The position numbers were made by a program, and so were the translations under genes. Below, piece by piece: positions 16,804 through 26,491 of a stretch of 64,000 bases of DNA. The stretch is from Larkinella punicea. Its GTDB lineage: Bacteria; Bacteroidota; Bacteroidia; Cytophagales; Spirosomataceae. Location: the NCBI RefSeq assembly GCF_003334855.1, contig NZ_QOWE01000008.1, forward strand, positions 62,001-126,000. The letters run 5' to 3'. The notes beneath the pieces are model-generated. The model made no database searches. It was not told the DNA's origin and was given only the letters and a program-made list of their open reading frames with translations. Position 1 is the stretch's first letter. Every line of letters begins with the position of its first letter.

Positions 16804-18753
16804 TTAGGGATTTAAAAACTCCAAATTTAGGATTTGAACTTTTGACGCGTAATCTCCAAGAGGAATTTGCCATCTTTGCTCTGCAAATTCTAATAATCTG
16901 ACACCTCTTTCAAGTATATCCTTGGGATTCCACTCGCTTAATTTACTTACTTCATTTTCAGAATATGAACCGTAGCGAAACCCCACTTTATTAAGACTAT
17001 TATCAATCTTTTCTTGAAAGCATTTATTCTGCAAACTTGAATTTTTTGGTCTTGATAAAGGAAGTAAGTTCCCTAATGAGTTATTTAAAATCCTCCTCTG
17101 CTTAATTGTATAAATATTAAAAGAGTTTTTCCAACAATCTTCTTTTGGAGTTTGCGGATATATGTGCTCGACAGTTATGAAATCATCTTTCTCATTCGAG
17201 TATTCCAACCAATCGATTTTAGTCCTTTTTGTCTTACTTTTATCTTTTATCGACAATTCATATTCAAATAGGAAATACCTTATTCCTGCCCAGTCATAAA
17301 ACCCTTCACCCCCAAATTTTTTTCTAAGTTCAATTATAAAATCCTTTTGATTAATTTTTTCCTCTATATACTCATTTATTTTCTTTTCTAAGTCAACTAC
17401 TGTTAAATCTCCTTTAGCAACTTGAATTGTGTATTTGTTAAATTCAAAGAATGATGGCAAAATTCGAAACTCAGATAACATAAAAATAAATGAAAGTCTT
17501 TCAATTGCAATTAGTAATTTAATCCGCGTCGATTTATGAGGCTTTTTTAAATAACAAATAAGTAGTAAAGGTGCAAAATGTTGCATACCAATCCTGTAAA
17601 GTTTGTCTAAAAGTAACTTCTCTTCATCTGAATAATCCTTTGTAAAAGTAGGATTATAAACATTGAACCAAATTTCGACACTTTTTTGTAAGCTTTCTAT
17701 ATAATTATTAACATCATTGATTGTAAGCTTTTTATCTCCTTCATAATTAAGATTTTTCAAACTAAATTTATGTTCAAGTAAATTTTCTTCATATCTATCT
17801 CTAAAAAAGGTTTGTATCCGCCTGAGCCTCATCCAACTTTGATTTGCATCACTAGGAATTTCATTTCCAAAATATATCATATAATGATTCATTAAGAAAA
17901 AATCATCCTTGAGTGGTCTTTCTTTATTTCTACCAAGATAATGATACACTGCTTTCCACGAATCATTTACCCTTTTCCTAAGTTGCACCTTTTCACTTTC
18001 ATCAACTTCAAATTTTGTAGAAATATATATTAACCTATTCTTTAATAATTCCAAGTTTGAAAGTGGTTTACCTCTATTATTCATTGTCTCGAAGGCAACA
18101 AATACATCAATATCAGATGTTATAGAATATATATTATACAAAAAATTTTGGGTAATTTTTCTAAAAACAACCTCTACTTCACTTTTATTAAGTTCTTTTA
18201 ATTTTTCTTTAAAAAAATCTTTGGCAAAAAGAAGATTGTGGGTATATATCGTTTCTTCTTTCAAATAAGATGGCCCTGAATTTTCAAGAAAAATTTTAGT
18301 TTTTAGAAATTCATAACTTGGGTTATCTCTCTCATAACCAAAAATATATGATCTTGATATCCCACCATCTTTAGAATCAAAAATATATCGCTTTCTTATT
18401 TCATCACTTGTGGAATAATTCAATGTCTCTTTTCGACTTATTATTTCTGTAATTGCCTGAATTAGAATAATAGTTGTAGTAAGCCGTTGCTGACCATCGA
18501 CAATATAATAAGGTTCAAAACTTTTAGATTTAATAATCCATTTATCATCATCCCACTTGTCAAAATTTTCAAAAGGAACTTTTTCTAAAGTAAGAACGCC
18601 TACATAATGATTTTTATCATTTTCTAGTTGAATAATATCATTCCAAAAGTCTTTTAGCTGTTTTTCAGTCCAAGCATAGCCTCTTTGGTAATCAGGAATC
18701 CTATATAATCTTTCTGTAAAAATTCTAGAAATTGACTGTAGTTGGTTATCCAT
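16804..18753 (-). CDS. DUF262 + DUF1524 protein, GmrSD-like
   Basis: A 649-aa protein in one chain. The N-terminal DUF262 (GmrS/ParB-like) domain shows YRIPDYQRGYAW at 17-28 and VDGQQRLTT at 85-93. The C-terminal DUF1524 (GmrD-like HNH) domain shows VEHIYPQT with His near 530, and NSLGNLLPLSRPKNSSLQNK about 20 residues later. Known fused GmrSD proteins are type IV restriction systems that cut modified phage DNA, using NTP hydrolysis by the DUF262 part. The gene is markedly A/T-rich compared with the phage core, suggesting recent acquisition. It probably protects the lysogen against other phages (inference). Confidence 0.87.
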   Translation of the reverse strand: MDNQLQSISRIFTERLYRIPDYQRGYAWTEKQLKDFWNDIIQLENDKNHYVGVLTLEKVPFENFDKWDDDKWIIKSKSFEPYYIVDGQQRLTTTIILIQAITEIISRKETLNYSTSDEIRKRYIFDSKDGGISRSYIFGYERDNPSYEFLKTKIFLENSGPSYLKEETIYTHNLLFAKDFFKEKLKELNKSEVEVVFRKITQNFLYNIYSITSDIDVFVAFETMNNRGKPLSNLELLKNRLIYISTKFEVDESEKVQLRKRVNDSWKAVYHYLGRNKERPLKDDFFLMNHYMIYFGNEIPSDANQSWMRLRRIQTFFRDRYEENLLEHKFSLKNLNYEGDKKLTINDVNNYIESLQKSVEIWFNVYNPTFTKDYSDEEKLLLDKLYRIGMQHFAPLLLICYLKKPHKSTRIKLLIAIERLSFIFMLSEFRILPSFFEFNKYTIQVAKGDLTVVDLEKKINEYIEEKINQKDFIIELRKKFGGEGFYDWAGIRYFLFEYELSIKDKSKTKRTKIDWLEYSNEKDDFITVEHIYPQTPKEDCWKNSFNIYTIKQRRILNNSLGNLLPLSRPKNSSLQNKCFQEKIDNSLNKVGFRYGSYSENEVSKLSEWNPKDILERGVRLLEFAEQRWQIPLGDYASKVQILNLEFLNP

Positions 18754-18828
18754 AAATATATATTGTCAAAATTGTAAGTTAAAAAACACTAAAATCCAAT
18801 TATAAGTCTAAAATATTTCGGTGCTATA

Positions 18829-19431
18829 TTATTGACTTAAGCTTCTAGTTTTAATAAAATCCGCCACTGTCTGGCGATTCACGCCTAAAATACGGCCGAT
18901 CGCTGAATGGCTCACTTGAGTCTTCAGCAGTTCCCTAATCGCTTCTTCCTTCCCTGTTAATTTGGTGGCCACCGATCGAGATCCTACCGGCCGCCCTAAA
19001 ACCTGCCCTTCAGCTTTCTTTCTCTCCAGACTTTCTTTTGTCCGTTGGCTGACCAGCTGGCGTTCAATCTCGGCCGACAGGCTGAAGGCGAACGCCAGGA
19101 CTTTACTGGATATGGTGTTTCCAAGTTCGTATCCTTCTTTGATAGCAATCACCACCGCATCCTTCATCATGCAAGTATGAAGGATCGACATAATTTCCAT
19201 CAGAGAACGCCCGATCCTGGATAGTTCCGTTACATACAGAACGTCGCCTTTTTTCATTCGCTCCAGGATTTCGCCCAGCTTGCGATCCGTAGCCGCCTTT
19301 GTTCCTGATATCGTTTCTTCGATCCATTCATCCACCAGCTGTTTTTTGGCGTCCGTGGCCTTCAATATCTCGAAGCGTTGATTCTCGACTGACTGCCGAT
19401 CCGTTGAAACCCGTATATAAGCGTAGATCAT
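18829..19431 (-). CDS. serine recombinase, resolvase/invertase family
   Basis: A 200-aa small serine recombinase. The catalytic Ser9 is in YIRVSTDRQ. ELSRIGRSLMEIM carries the conserved Arg pair, an E helix (SAEIERQLVSQRTKE) follows, and the C-terminal helix-turn-helix reads HSAIGRILGVNRQTVADFI. This is the Hin/Mpi type, which inverts or resolves DNA between short sites. No flanking invertible segment was recognised. A 6+6 bp palindrome (TTGCCA-GAT-TGGCAA) lies 180 bp upstream. It could act on phage tail genes, on host loci, or be cargo. Confidence 0.9.
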   Translation of the reverse strand: MIYAYIRVSTDRQSVENQRFEILKATDAKKQLVDEWIEETISGTKAATDRKLGEILERMKKGDVLYVTELSRIGRSLMEIMSILHTCMMKDAVVIAIKEGYELGNTISSKVLAFAFSLSAEIERQLVSQRTKESLERKKAEGQVLGRPVGSRSVATKLTGKEEAIRELLKTQVSHSAIGRILGVNRQTVADFIKTRSLSQ

Positions 19432-19665
19432 TTGAGACGTTTAAGCCCTATTTTGGCAGGTGCTAGGTTAAACCCATTTTCAATATTAAATCTAACAATT
19501 TTACCCTGTTTTAAAAGCATTTACTTTACACAATTTTAGCCGACAATAAACGGCCATTTAACTTATACATTCTAATAGTGGAACTTACACTAGGACATAT
19601 TTGTACTATCCATTGCCAGATTGGCAAAAACCATTTTTTATAACATAAAAGTTAATGATAGTATT

Positions 19666-19956
19666 ATGAAAGCTGTTAATACGATTGCGGACAGGTTAGA
19701 AGTGATCCGTGAAAAATTGATCAAACTGGAAGAAATGCCTGTTGCATGGGGTCCAGAAAAAGTGAACTTTATAGATGTTGGTTTTATTGAAGGAGATACT
19801 ATTCGCGTTGATCTTTCTAAAGGATTGACCATTTATGTAAAGGTTGATAACAATGGATACCAAACCATAAGATATTCACTTTCAGATAGGCATGAATTTT
19901 TGGATCCGGCAAATGCTGAACTAACCTTAAATTCAATAAGTGCAAATTTAATTTAA
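19666..19956 (+). CDS. hypothetical protein, 96 aa
   Basis: Not recognised. The ATG at 19666 (MKAVNTIADRLEVIREKL) is chosen over an in-frame TTG at 19621. The N-terminal third is an amphipathic helix; the rest is beta-like (VDLSKGLTIYVKVDNNGYQTIRYSL). Codon use is A/T-rich. It stands alone on the plus strand, divergent from the recombinase and convergent with the tail genes, and ends at a bidirectional hairpin. Confidence 0.6.
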   Translation: MKAVNTIADRLEVIREKLIKLEEMPVAWGPEKVNFIDVGFIEGDTIRVDLSKGLTIYVKVDNNGYQTIRYSLSDRHEFLDPANAELTLNSISANLI

Positions 19957-19958
19957 AG

Positions 19959-19990
19959 TTAAGGCCTGGCAAATTCCCGCCAGGCCTTAA
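19959..19990. terminator. bidirectional terminator between convergent phage genes
   Basis: Perfect 12-bp arms (19959-19970 and 19979-19990) around an 8-nt loop. A T-rich stretch lies on the plus side, and A's before the left arm serve the minus-strand tail operon. Confidence 0.85.
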
Positions 19991-19994
19991 TATT

Positions 19995-21404
19995 TTATAC
20001 CCGCCACAGTTCCATTTCTACCGGTATTACTTTCTGATCCTTCATCAGCGCCACTTTCTTCGATCCTACCAGGTAGTTCACGCCTTTGATGTGAACCTTA
20101 TTCCGGAAGCTAAAGGTGGCCAGATCGGCGGGCGTCAAATACACCACTTTGTTTAATCGGAACGTCGATTCCTTAAACCGTTCAAACCGTCGATAACCGG
20201 CATCCACTAAATTACTGGCCCCGTTCCAGATCAGGCTTCGGGTTCCGCTGGTATGGGTCGCCGTGGGCTTGCCGCTTACTATTCCATTCCAGAACAAAAC
20301 CTTCGGAGCGCCTTTGTTCTGGCTATCCTTGTTATTCGGGCTGATCCCTGGCTGGCTGGTCATGGCCAGGCCCGAAACCGGATTCTTAAGGTAGGTCGAT
20401 AAACGGGATCGGATCGATAGCACCGATCCGCCTTCGTTGGCCACCGTTTCCGGCGTGATGTACTTATCCATCAATGGCGGGATCGGCTTCATTAAGGCAT
20501 CATTAGAATCGAGTTCATACCCTAATTCTAAGCGGTTTACGGTTTCGGGCGTTTTCGTGTGGCCAGGATCCGCTTTAGTAGTCCAGTCCAGCAAACAGGG
20601 AGCCACCAGAATGTCATCCACGAAACCGATATCGGCCACTTTCCGCCGAACGTCGAAATCCAGATACAGATTAAACAGCTTCCGAAGCTCGATCAGTAGG
20701 CCGCCACAAGTCAGATCCGGAAGGTGATTAGCGGGAAAGATCGCCGAAGCGCCATCCAGCGAATACAGATTCGCCAGGATCAGCCGCGCCAGATCCTGAT
20801 CATCCAAAAAATCGCCCTGGAAGCGCCAGCCGGTTTTTAAACCAAATTGCTCCAGCACCCACCGAAGAAAGAAGTGGGGAACCCTGGCTTCGGCGGCAAA
20901 AGTGGACGTTCCCGAATCGTATTTGTTCATTACTCCAGTAAAAGCCTGGTTCCCGTAAAAGCCGGGATTTTCGATCGATGGAAAACAGTACGCATCGGCC
21001 AGGTGATTGGCGGCCGCCACCGGAGCACCAGGCAGCGCCAGCGAAGCGAAACCGATTTCCGACAGCGCCAGCCCTTGCAGATCGCCGAATATTTCGCCCA
21101 GGTTTTGCGTAAAATACAGCGTTGTCCCCCCTTCGGCCGATTGCTGGATTTTTACATATCCTTGTTCGATCACCTGGCTATCGACGTACTTTTCACAGAA
21201 GTAGCGTCGGTTCGTATAACCCGCTTGCGGATCATAGAAATAACCCAACACCCGGCGATTTAAAGGCGTATCCGGAAGGGAAAAACTGTTCACTCTGGCC
21301 CCTTGCACCGTAGCAAAGTCTAGGATCGGATTATACTTTTCCAGGGTGATCTGGCTGGCCGGATTCAGATCCACCGAATAGCCTTCGATTCTGATATCAA
21401 ACAT
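19995..21404 (-). CDS. phage tail protein downstream of the tape measure
   Basis: A 469-aa protein beginning MFDIRIEGYSVDLNPASQITLEKYNPILDF. The opening is typical of Bacteroidota phage tail proteins encoded directly after the tape measure (distal tail or baseplate hub position). It is beta-rich with no catalytic motif seen. The start codon overlaps the tape-measure stop (TAATG), so translation is probably coupled. It is the last gene of the minus-strand late operon. The role is inferred from position. Confidence 0.7.
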   Translation of the reverse strand: MFDIRIEGYSVDLNPASQITLEKYNPILDFATVQGARVNSFSLPDTPLNRRVLGYFYDPQAGYTNRRYFCEKYVDSQVIEQGYVKIQQSAEGGTTLYFTQNLGEIFGDLQGLALSEIGFASLALPGAPVAAANHLADAYCFPSIENPGFYGNQAFTGVMNKYDSGTSTFAAEARVPHFFLRWVLEQFGLKTGWRFQGDFLDDQDLARLILANLYSLDGASAIFPANHLPDLTCGGLLIELRKLFNLYLDFDVRRKVADIGFVDDILVAPCLLDWTTKADPGHTKTPETVNRLELGYELDSNDALMKPIPPLMDKYITPETVANEGGSVLSIRSRLSTYLKNPVSGLAMTSQPGISPNNKDSQNKGAPKVLFWNGIVSGKPTATHTSGTRSLIWNGASNLVDAGYRRFERFKESTFRLNKVVYLTPADLATFSFRNKVHIKGVNYLVGSKKVALMKDQKVIPVEMELWRV

Positions 21405-24400
21405 TACACTAAGTTGCTGGCACCGGCCACCACGTTAATATTATTGAAGACGTTCACAAACGTCTGTACGCTAAGATCTTTAGAAGCAATGCGGGCCAGG
21501 TAGCCGTTCGCCGTGTTTTCGATTCCCGCCAATTGATCCAGCTTCGTCCGGATGGTTAACGCCAGGTAGTCGTTCCCCCCTTGCTCGGCTTTGATCAGCC
21601 GATTCAGCTGGGTATCGATCAGGCTAGAAAGAGATGCACTATTCATGGCCATTACCATCCGCATCATCATTAACTGGCTGGAAATCATCTTTTGGGTTTC
21701 ATCATTCTGGGCCGCCAGTCCCGCCGTAAATTTCCCGGCGAAAAAATCCTGAAGTTCCGCCATTCCCAAAACCATCGCTTCCGTGTTGTCGGCGATGGCT
21801 TCCATCATAGCCTGACTTTTAGCGATTTCTTCATTTGTGGCGTCCAGGCTGGCCGAAGCCGATTCCGCGCCCGCTGATCCATTCCCTGAAGATCCATAAT
21901 CAGCGCCCGAATCACTTCCACCACCGCCACCGCCGTCGGATAGAAAATCATCCACATTGTAGGAAATCCCACCCGATTCGTACTTTCTCCAGCCGGGTGC
22001 TCTGGGAACATAATCCCCGTACGTGCCGCCATCCTTGAAGATTTTCGCCCCGTTCTTGTGCATACTGGCGTTTAAAAGCATATCGATCATCGGGCCATTG
22101 TTCTTTCGGGTTTCCCTGGAAAGAACCATAAAAGGTTCGCCACCTTCCGCTTCAGCCACTTCCATCCCAGTCGCCCGATCAATCATCGAAATGCCGCCTT
22201 CACCGGGCCGGGATCCGTGGCGGCCGCCCTGAAGCACCCCGGCATTTTTAAAGTGGCCAGCGCCAATTTTGCCCCCATCTTTAAATGTGGGTGGCGATTG
22301 CTTTTTAATCATCGCCACCTGGATCGCCGTGGCCACAGCCGCCCCGGCCACACCGATCAGACCCAACGGCCAGCCCAGGGTGGCCAGCGATTTCAAAGCC
22401 GCCTGAGCACCGTTTACGATCGCCATCGTAATGTTCAGCGCCTGTTCCCGTTTCCAGGCCTTCAGCTTTTCTTCCTTGATTTTGGCGTCCGCTTCCTTCG
22501 TCAATTCCAGTACTTTTTCATCGTACTGATCCTTGCTGATCACCCCTTTATCATATTGGTCTTTCCAGGCGGCAAGTTGCGTATTTTTCTCTTTGGTGAT
22601 TTTAGCCACCTGGCTATCCAGATACTTCTGGTTTAATTGCTGAAGTACTCCGATCACCTGGCCCGCCACCTGAAGCGTTTCTTGGCCTTTCTGGGTGAAG
22701 TCCTGAAGGGCTTTCTGGTTCTTCGCTTCTTCATTGGCCAGCTTCTTATTCAGGATGTTCATAAAGCCGGTAAAATCGCCATTCATCAGCCCTTCCACCG
22801 CCGAAAAGAACTGTTTCTGGTTCTCCAGGCGTTGGGCGGTTTTCTCGGCCGCCAGTGCTGTTTTTTCCGCTTCGTACCGGATATCGTTGGATTTCAGTTC
22901 CGCCTTCAGCCGATCATCGATCGCTTTATCGGCCTGGGCGCGTCGATCCGTATCGGCGATCAGTTCCGCGTTTTTGGCTTTTTCTTCGGCCGCTTCGTTG
23001 GCCAGTTTTTGTTTGTTGTAATCGTATTCGGCTTTTAACCGATCCAGCTTCGCATCATAAATGGCCTGGGCGTTATTCTTCGCCAGCGATAGATTCAGAT
23101 CCGCATTGGCCACGGCCGCCTGGAACTGGGAATCGAAAAGCTGGCGTTCACCGGCCAGTTCTTTTTCCCGCTTTTCCTGATTCTTCTGGGTTTCCTTCTG
23201 GCGCTGGGCGTCATTTTCCAGCTGGATATCGCTGGAAAGTTTTTTGTTGATCAGATCGATCGCCGTGGCTTTTCGGGTTTCGTCGGTGATGGTTCGGTTT
23301 ACTTCGGCGATGGCCTGGGCCGATTGAAACCGCAATTCTTCCAGCTTCCGTTCGTGCTCATCGGTGATCATACTGATCAGCAGCTTTTTCTGAGCATCGG
23401 CCGCGTCCTGATCTTCCTTCGTTTTCTTGTCCCGATACTCTTTTTCGATGGCCGCCTTCCCGGTTTCGTACGCTTTATCGGCCGCTTCATACTGGGCCAG
23501 CTTCAGCTTTTTATCCGCCACGCTTTCCTGGATCTTCTGCTTTTCCTGATCCAGTTCAAATTTCAGCTGGGCGATTTTTCGGGTTTGTTCGTCAGCAATG
23601 GCCGCGATGTTGGCTTTCGTGGTGGCGTCGATAGCTTCCTGGTTGGCTTTCCGTTTAGCTTCGGCTTGCTGTTTTTCATGCTCCTGGCGAATCTTCTGAT
23701 CGTTCGACAGGTAGCCCGCGTTATCCGTCGCCATCGTGGCCAGGCCGCCCTTATTGGCCAGGGCCGCATCTGCGGCCGACTGGGTTCCCCCGGTTTTGCT
23801 GGTGGCCACCTTTTTATCCACATGGCTTTTGTGATCCGATTCGATCAAAGCTTGTTCGGATTTGATCTTATCCGAATAGCCTTTCCCGTAGGCTTCGGCG
23901 ATTTTCGCCCCGCCACCACTCCAGATTTTAGCCGCCCCGGCGAAGTCCAGATTTTTCAGAGCCGTTCCAAAATCACTTACCAGTTGAAGACCAGTTTTCA
24001 GGGCTTCCCAGACGCCCGCAATACCCGCCCGAAGTGGCTGGATATTATTGTACAGCAAGCTAAACCCGGCCACCAGCAGCGCCACGGCGGTAATCACCAA
24101 ACCGATCGGGTTCATGCTCATCACCACGTTCAGCGCCGTTTGTGCCGTCGTTACCGCACTGGTGACAATGGCCCGCCCTTTTTCAGCGGCCGCCAGGCGA
24201 AGCGAATTTACTTCGGCCAGAATCGCCTGGGCGTTGAACGTCACCAGGGCCACCGCCAGCGCCCCGAAGGCCACCTTATTATCATTGATAAATGACGGAG
24301 CCGCCCGAATCGTATTGACAAACGTTAACAGCGCCGAACCGCCCGCCAGCACCACCGGAATCAACGCTTTCCCGAAATCAACCGAAAGGCTTTTCACCTC

Positions 24401-25765
24401 TTTTCCCATTTTATCCATCTGGGCGGCCGCTGTTTCGTTTTTGGTATTGAACTCTTTGGTTAGGCTGGTTCCTTTCTCCATTTCCACCGAAGCCAGCTTT
24501 TGATATTTCGTAACCAGTTCGGTCTGATCCCGTAACAGGGACATAACTTTCGTTGCTTCCTGGGATTTGATTCCCATATCGGAAAGTCGTTTCGCTACTT
24601 CATCAGCCGGAACCCCTTTTAAACTAACCGCCAGATCCATCAGGAATTTGTTCGGGTTCGTATTGATCAGGTTCTTCATCTGGGTTTCGGTAATGCCCAG
24701 CTGGGTCGCAAACGTGGCCGTATCTTTAGCCGCCGTTAATAGGATATTCGACAAACCACCCGCGCCAATTTCGGCCGATAAGCCTAATTCCTGAAGGGCC
24801 GCGCCCAGGCCCATCGTTTGGGAAATTTGCGGGCTTAAATTGCCCAGCTGACCCATTCGGGCCGTGAAGTCGGCCACCACCGGAGCCGTGGCCGAACCGG
24901 CCGCGCCCAGGGCGTTTAAAGCGGATCCGATATCGTTGATCGCTTCGCCCGCTTTCATATCTTTCGTTTCCCGAAATAACTTCTGAAGCGTACCGATTGA
25001 ACTGGCGACTTCTTCCGCCCCGCCCGTAAACTCATCGCCCAGGGCCACCACGGCTTTATCCACCGATTCGACAAAACCTAAAACGTCCTCTTTGGCGATC
25101 CCCAACTGGCCCGCCACTTTGGCGATATCAGCCAGATCTTCCACCGCGGTACGGGTGTCGATTTTATCGATGGCTTCCATCAGTTCTTCCACTTTCTCGA
25201 TCGGCTGATCGGTGGCTTTGGCGATATCAGCCATTGCATCCGACATTTTGGCGGCCGATGAAATGGATTCTTTGCCGAAGCTGATCACTTCTTCGATGAT
25301 GTTTTCCAGGCTGAAGGCCGCGAACGTACTGGCGAAGCCTTCCTTCATTCGATCCAGGGCCGACGTACCATGATCCACATGGGTACGAAGGGCGTCCATT
25401 TCCTGGCCCACCTGGCGGATCCGGTTATCCACACCATCGACTTGCTTCATCTTGTCGATCCATTCATCGGATCCCACTTTCAGATCCTTCAGTTCCGCGT
25501 TCAGCTGGCGGCTTCGGGCGGTTAATTCCCGCATGGACGCATCAGAAAGATCGATGGCGCTGGTAAATTCTTTAATCTCGGCTTTCAAATCGGCCTGAAG
25601 GACTTTCAATTCCTTCCAAGCTTCGGTTCCTTCTTCGCCCGCTTCCTTCATTCGCCGAATTTCTTTATTCACTTCGGCGGCTGATTTCTGAAGTTCTTTT
25701 AGGGTGGCATCACCTTCATCCCCATCGATCAGCAGCTTTATTCTACTTACTTCAAAGTCGTTCAT
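21404..25765 (-). CDS. tail tape measure protein, TP901 family
   Basis: A 1453-aa protein, the longest in the prophage, which should set tail length. The N-terminus has coiled coils (KELQKSAAEVNKEIRRMKEAGE). The TP901 core (about 190-480, SSIGTLQKLFRETKDM to SVDFGKALIPVVLAGG) follows. Then come hydrophobic segments around 500-600, a long Lys/Glu/Ala/Gln-rich coiled coil (about 700-1050), another hydrophobic segment (ALKSLATLGWPLGLIGVAGAAVATAI) and a Gly/Ser-rich C-terminal part. The ATG at 25765 (MNDFEVSRIKLLIDG) is chosen; the open frame to 25816 runs through a terminator hairpin. Confidence 0.92.
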   Translation of the reverse strand: MNDFEVSRIKLLIDGDEGDATLKELQKSAAEVNKEIRRMKEAGEEGTEAWKELKVLQADLKAEIKEFTSAIDLSDASMRELTARSRQLNAELKDLKVGSDEWIDKMKQVDGVDNRIRQVGQEMDALRTHVDHGTSALDRMKEGFASTFAAFSLENIIEEVISFGKESISSAAKMSDAMADIAKATDQPIEKVEELMEAIDKIDTRTAVEDLADIAKVAGQLGIAKEDVLGFVESVDKAVVALGDEFTGGAEEVASSIGTLQKLFRETKDMKAGEAINDIGSALNALGAAGSATAPVVADFTARMGQLGNLSPQISQTMGLGAALQELGLSAEIGAGGLSNILLTAAKDTATFATQLGITETQMKNLINTNPNKFLMDLAVSLKGVPADEVAKRLSDMGIKSQEATKVMSLLRDQTELVTKYQKLASVEMEKGTSLTKEFNTKNETAAAQMDKMGKEVKSLSVDFGKALIPVVLAGGSALLTFVNTIRAAPSFINDNKVAFGALAVALVTFNAQAILAEVNSLRLAAAEKGRAIVTSAVTTAQTALNVVMSMNPIGLVITAVALLVAGFSLLYNNIQPLRAGIAGVWEALKTGLQLVSDFGTALKNLDFAGAAKIWSGGGAKIAEAYGKGYSDKIKSEQALIESDHKSHVDKKVATSKTGGTQSAADAALANKGGLATMATDNAGYLSNDQKIRQEHEKQQAEAKRKANQEAIDATTKANIAAIADEQTRKIAQLKFELDQEKQKIQESVADKKLKLAQYEAADKAYETGKAAIEKEYRDKKTKEDQDAADAQKKLLISMITDEHERKLEELRFQSAQAIAEVNRTITDETRKATAIDLINKKLSSDIQLENDAQRQKETQKNQEKREKELAGERQLFDSQFQAAVANADLNLSLAKNNAQAIYDAKLDRLKAEYDYNKQKLANEAAEEKAKNAELIADTDRRAQADKAIDDRLKAELKSNDIRYEAEKTALAAEKTAQRLENQKQFFSAVEGLMNGDFTGFMNILNKKLANEEAKNQKALQDFTQKGQETLQVAGQVIGVLQQLNQKYLDSQVAKITKEKNTQLAAWKDQYDKGVISKDQYDEKVLELTKEADAKIKEEKLKAWKREQALNITMAIVNGAQAALKSLATLGWPLGLIGVAGAAVATAIQVAMIKKQSPPTFKDGGKIGAGHFKNAGVLQGGRHGSRPGEGGISMIDRATGMEVAEAEGGEPFMVLSRETRKNNGPMIDMLLNASMHKNGAKIFKDGGTYGDYVPRAPGWRKYESGGISYNVDDFLSDGGGGGGSDSGADYGSSGNGSAGAESASASLDATNEEIAKSQAMMEAIADNTEAMVLGMAELQDFFAGKFTAGLAAQNDETQKMISSQLMMMRMVMAMNSASLSSLIDTQLNRLIKAEQGGNDYLALTIRTKLDQLAGIENTANGYLARIASKDLSVQTFVNVFNNINVVAGASNLV

Positions 25766-25772
25766 GGCTATC

Positions 25773-25813
25773 AAAAAAAAATGCTTCCGACGAACTTCGC
25801 CGAAAGCATTTTT
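25773..25813 (-). terminator. terminator after the M15 endolysin gene
   Basis: The hairpin has outer arms AAAATGCTT/AAGCATTTT with a T run in minus-strand sense. It lies between the endolysin stop and the tape-measure start. Confidence 0.78.
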
Positions 25814-25819
25814 CAATCA

Positions 25820-25832
25820 TAGGACGTTATTC
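25820..25832 (-). promoter_or_regulatory. GTCCTA motif before the tape measure
   Basis: Minus sense ATAACGTCCTA, 55 nt before the ATG at 25765. The T run is weak in this copy. Confidence 0.45.
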
Positions 25833-25836
25833 TACC

Positions 25837-26280
25837 CTATTTTTTGGCCAGCAGTTCCCAGCCCGATCGCTCAAAGTGCGGAGCGTCTTTAATGGATTTG
25901 AAGGATCCACCCCAAACAATTCCCGGCGTTTTCATCACCAGATTAGAAAAGGCTTTGAAAATATCGGGATCCCAATCCAGCGAACCGTTCGGATTTCTAA
26001 AGGCGATATCGAAGGCCAGGGCCGGTAAAAAATTGTGTGCCGATTGCCCCGCCCTGGCGTTCGTTACCCGTTCATCCGCTTCATCAATTTTCCCATCGCC
26101 ATCATTATCCTTTTTATCCGTGGGCTGATTGAACAAAGTGGTTTGTTCCGCTGGAGGCCGGTACGTACACGTAATAAAGGGCTGGGCGAAGGCCGCAAAT
26201 TTAATTTTCCATTCGCCTTCCGCTTTGCCGAAGGCGTACGCCAGTACAGGATCCAGATCTTCAATTCTACGCGAAGCCAT
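25837..26280 (-). CDS. M15-family L-Ala-D-Glu-type endolysin with EF-hand-like loop
   Basis: A 147-aa peptidoglycan peptidase of the VanY/M15C phage type. Zinc ligands are H82 (SAHNF), D91 (LAFDIAF) and H135 (DAPHFE). ITCTYRPPAEQ near 37-46 and GIVWGGSFKSIKD near 120-131 match T5-type L-alanoyl-D-glutamate peptidases. An insert at residues 58-69 (DNDGDGKIDEAD) is a canonical EF-hand calcium loop, also present in the T5 enzyme. The start at 26280 (MASRRIEDL) is chosen because upstream codons cross a promoter-like motif. There is no signal peptide, so release would depend on a holin. Confidence 0.88.
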   Translation of the reverse strand: MASRRIEDLDPVLAYAFGKAEGEWKIKFAAFAQPFITCTYRPPAEQTTLFNQPTDKKDNDGDGKIDEADERVTNARAGQSAHNFLPALAFDIAFRNPNGSLDWDPDIFKAFSNLVMKTPGIVWGGSFKSIKDAPHFERSGWELLAKK

Positions 26281-26332
26281 TTTAAAAGCGTTTAAGTTCG
26301 GGCTGAAGATCCGAAACCGGAATTGTACCCGA

Positions 26333-26344
26333 AAGGACACAAAA
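26333..26344 (-). promoter_or_regulatory. GTCC motif before the M15 endolysin
   Basis: Minus sense TTTTGTGTCCTT, 53 nt before the ATG at 26280. The last core base is T instead of A. Confidence 0.5.
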
Positions 26345-26365
26345 CCGCTTGCTTCCAAACGCGAA

Positions 26366-26485
26366 AAAACAGAACATTCTTTGGTGGCGACCAGGCCGCA
26401 GCGGCCCGATCTGGGCCAGATCCGGCGCTCGAGCAGCTCGTCGACGACGTTTTTCTATGAACGCCACCAAAGAATGTTCTGTTTT
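26366..26485. repeat. 120-bp structured repeat, copy A
   Basis: Perfect 24-bp inverted ends (26366-26389 and 26462-26485) enclose a 72-nt G/C-rich core with its own palindromes (GATCTGGGCCAGATC; GCGCTCGAGCAGCTCG). It lies between two phage genes, just upstream of the endolysin promoter motif. It aligns without gaps with 54415-54534. Confidence 0.88.
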
Positions 26486-26491
26486 GGGGTT

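Noticed and set aside
19591-19600. TAGGACATAT as a ninth GTCCTA site
   Set aside because: It lies about 160 nt from the recombinase start, outside the 34-57 nt spacing.
23324-24295. 323-codon plus-strand frame within the tape measure
   Set aside because: It is a hydrophobic shadow of the coiled-coil region on the other strand; no start signal.
26366-26485. An invertible promoter between inverted repeats
   Set aside because: The enclosed 72 nt hold no promoter-like element, and the related copy at 54415 has imperfect ends; a structured repeat is simpler.
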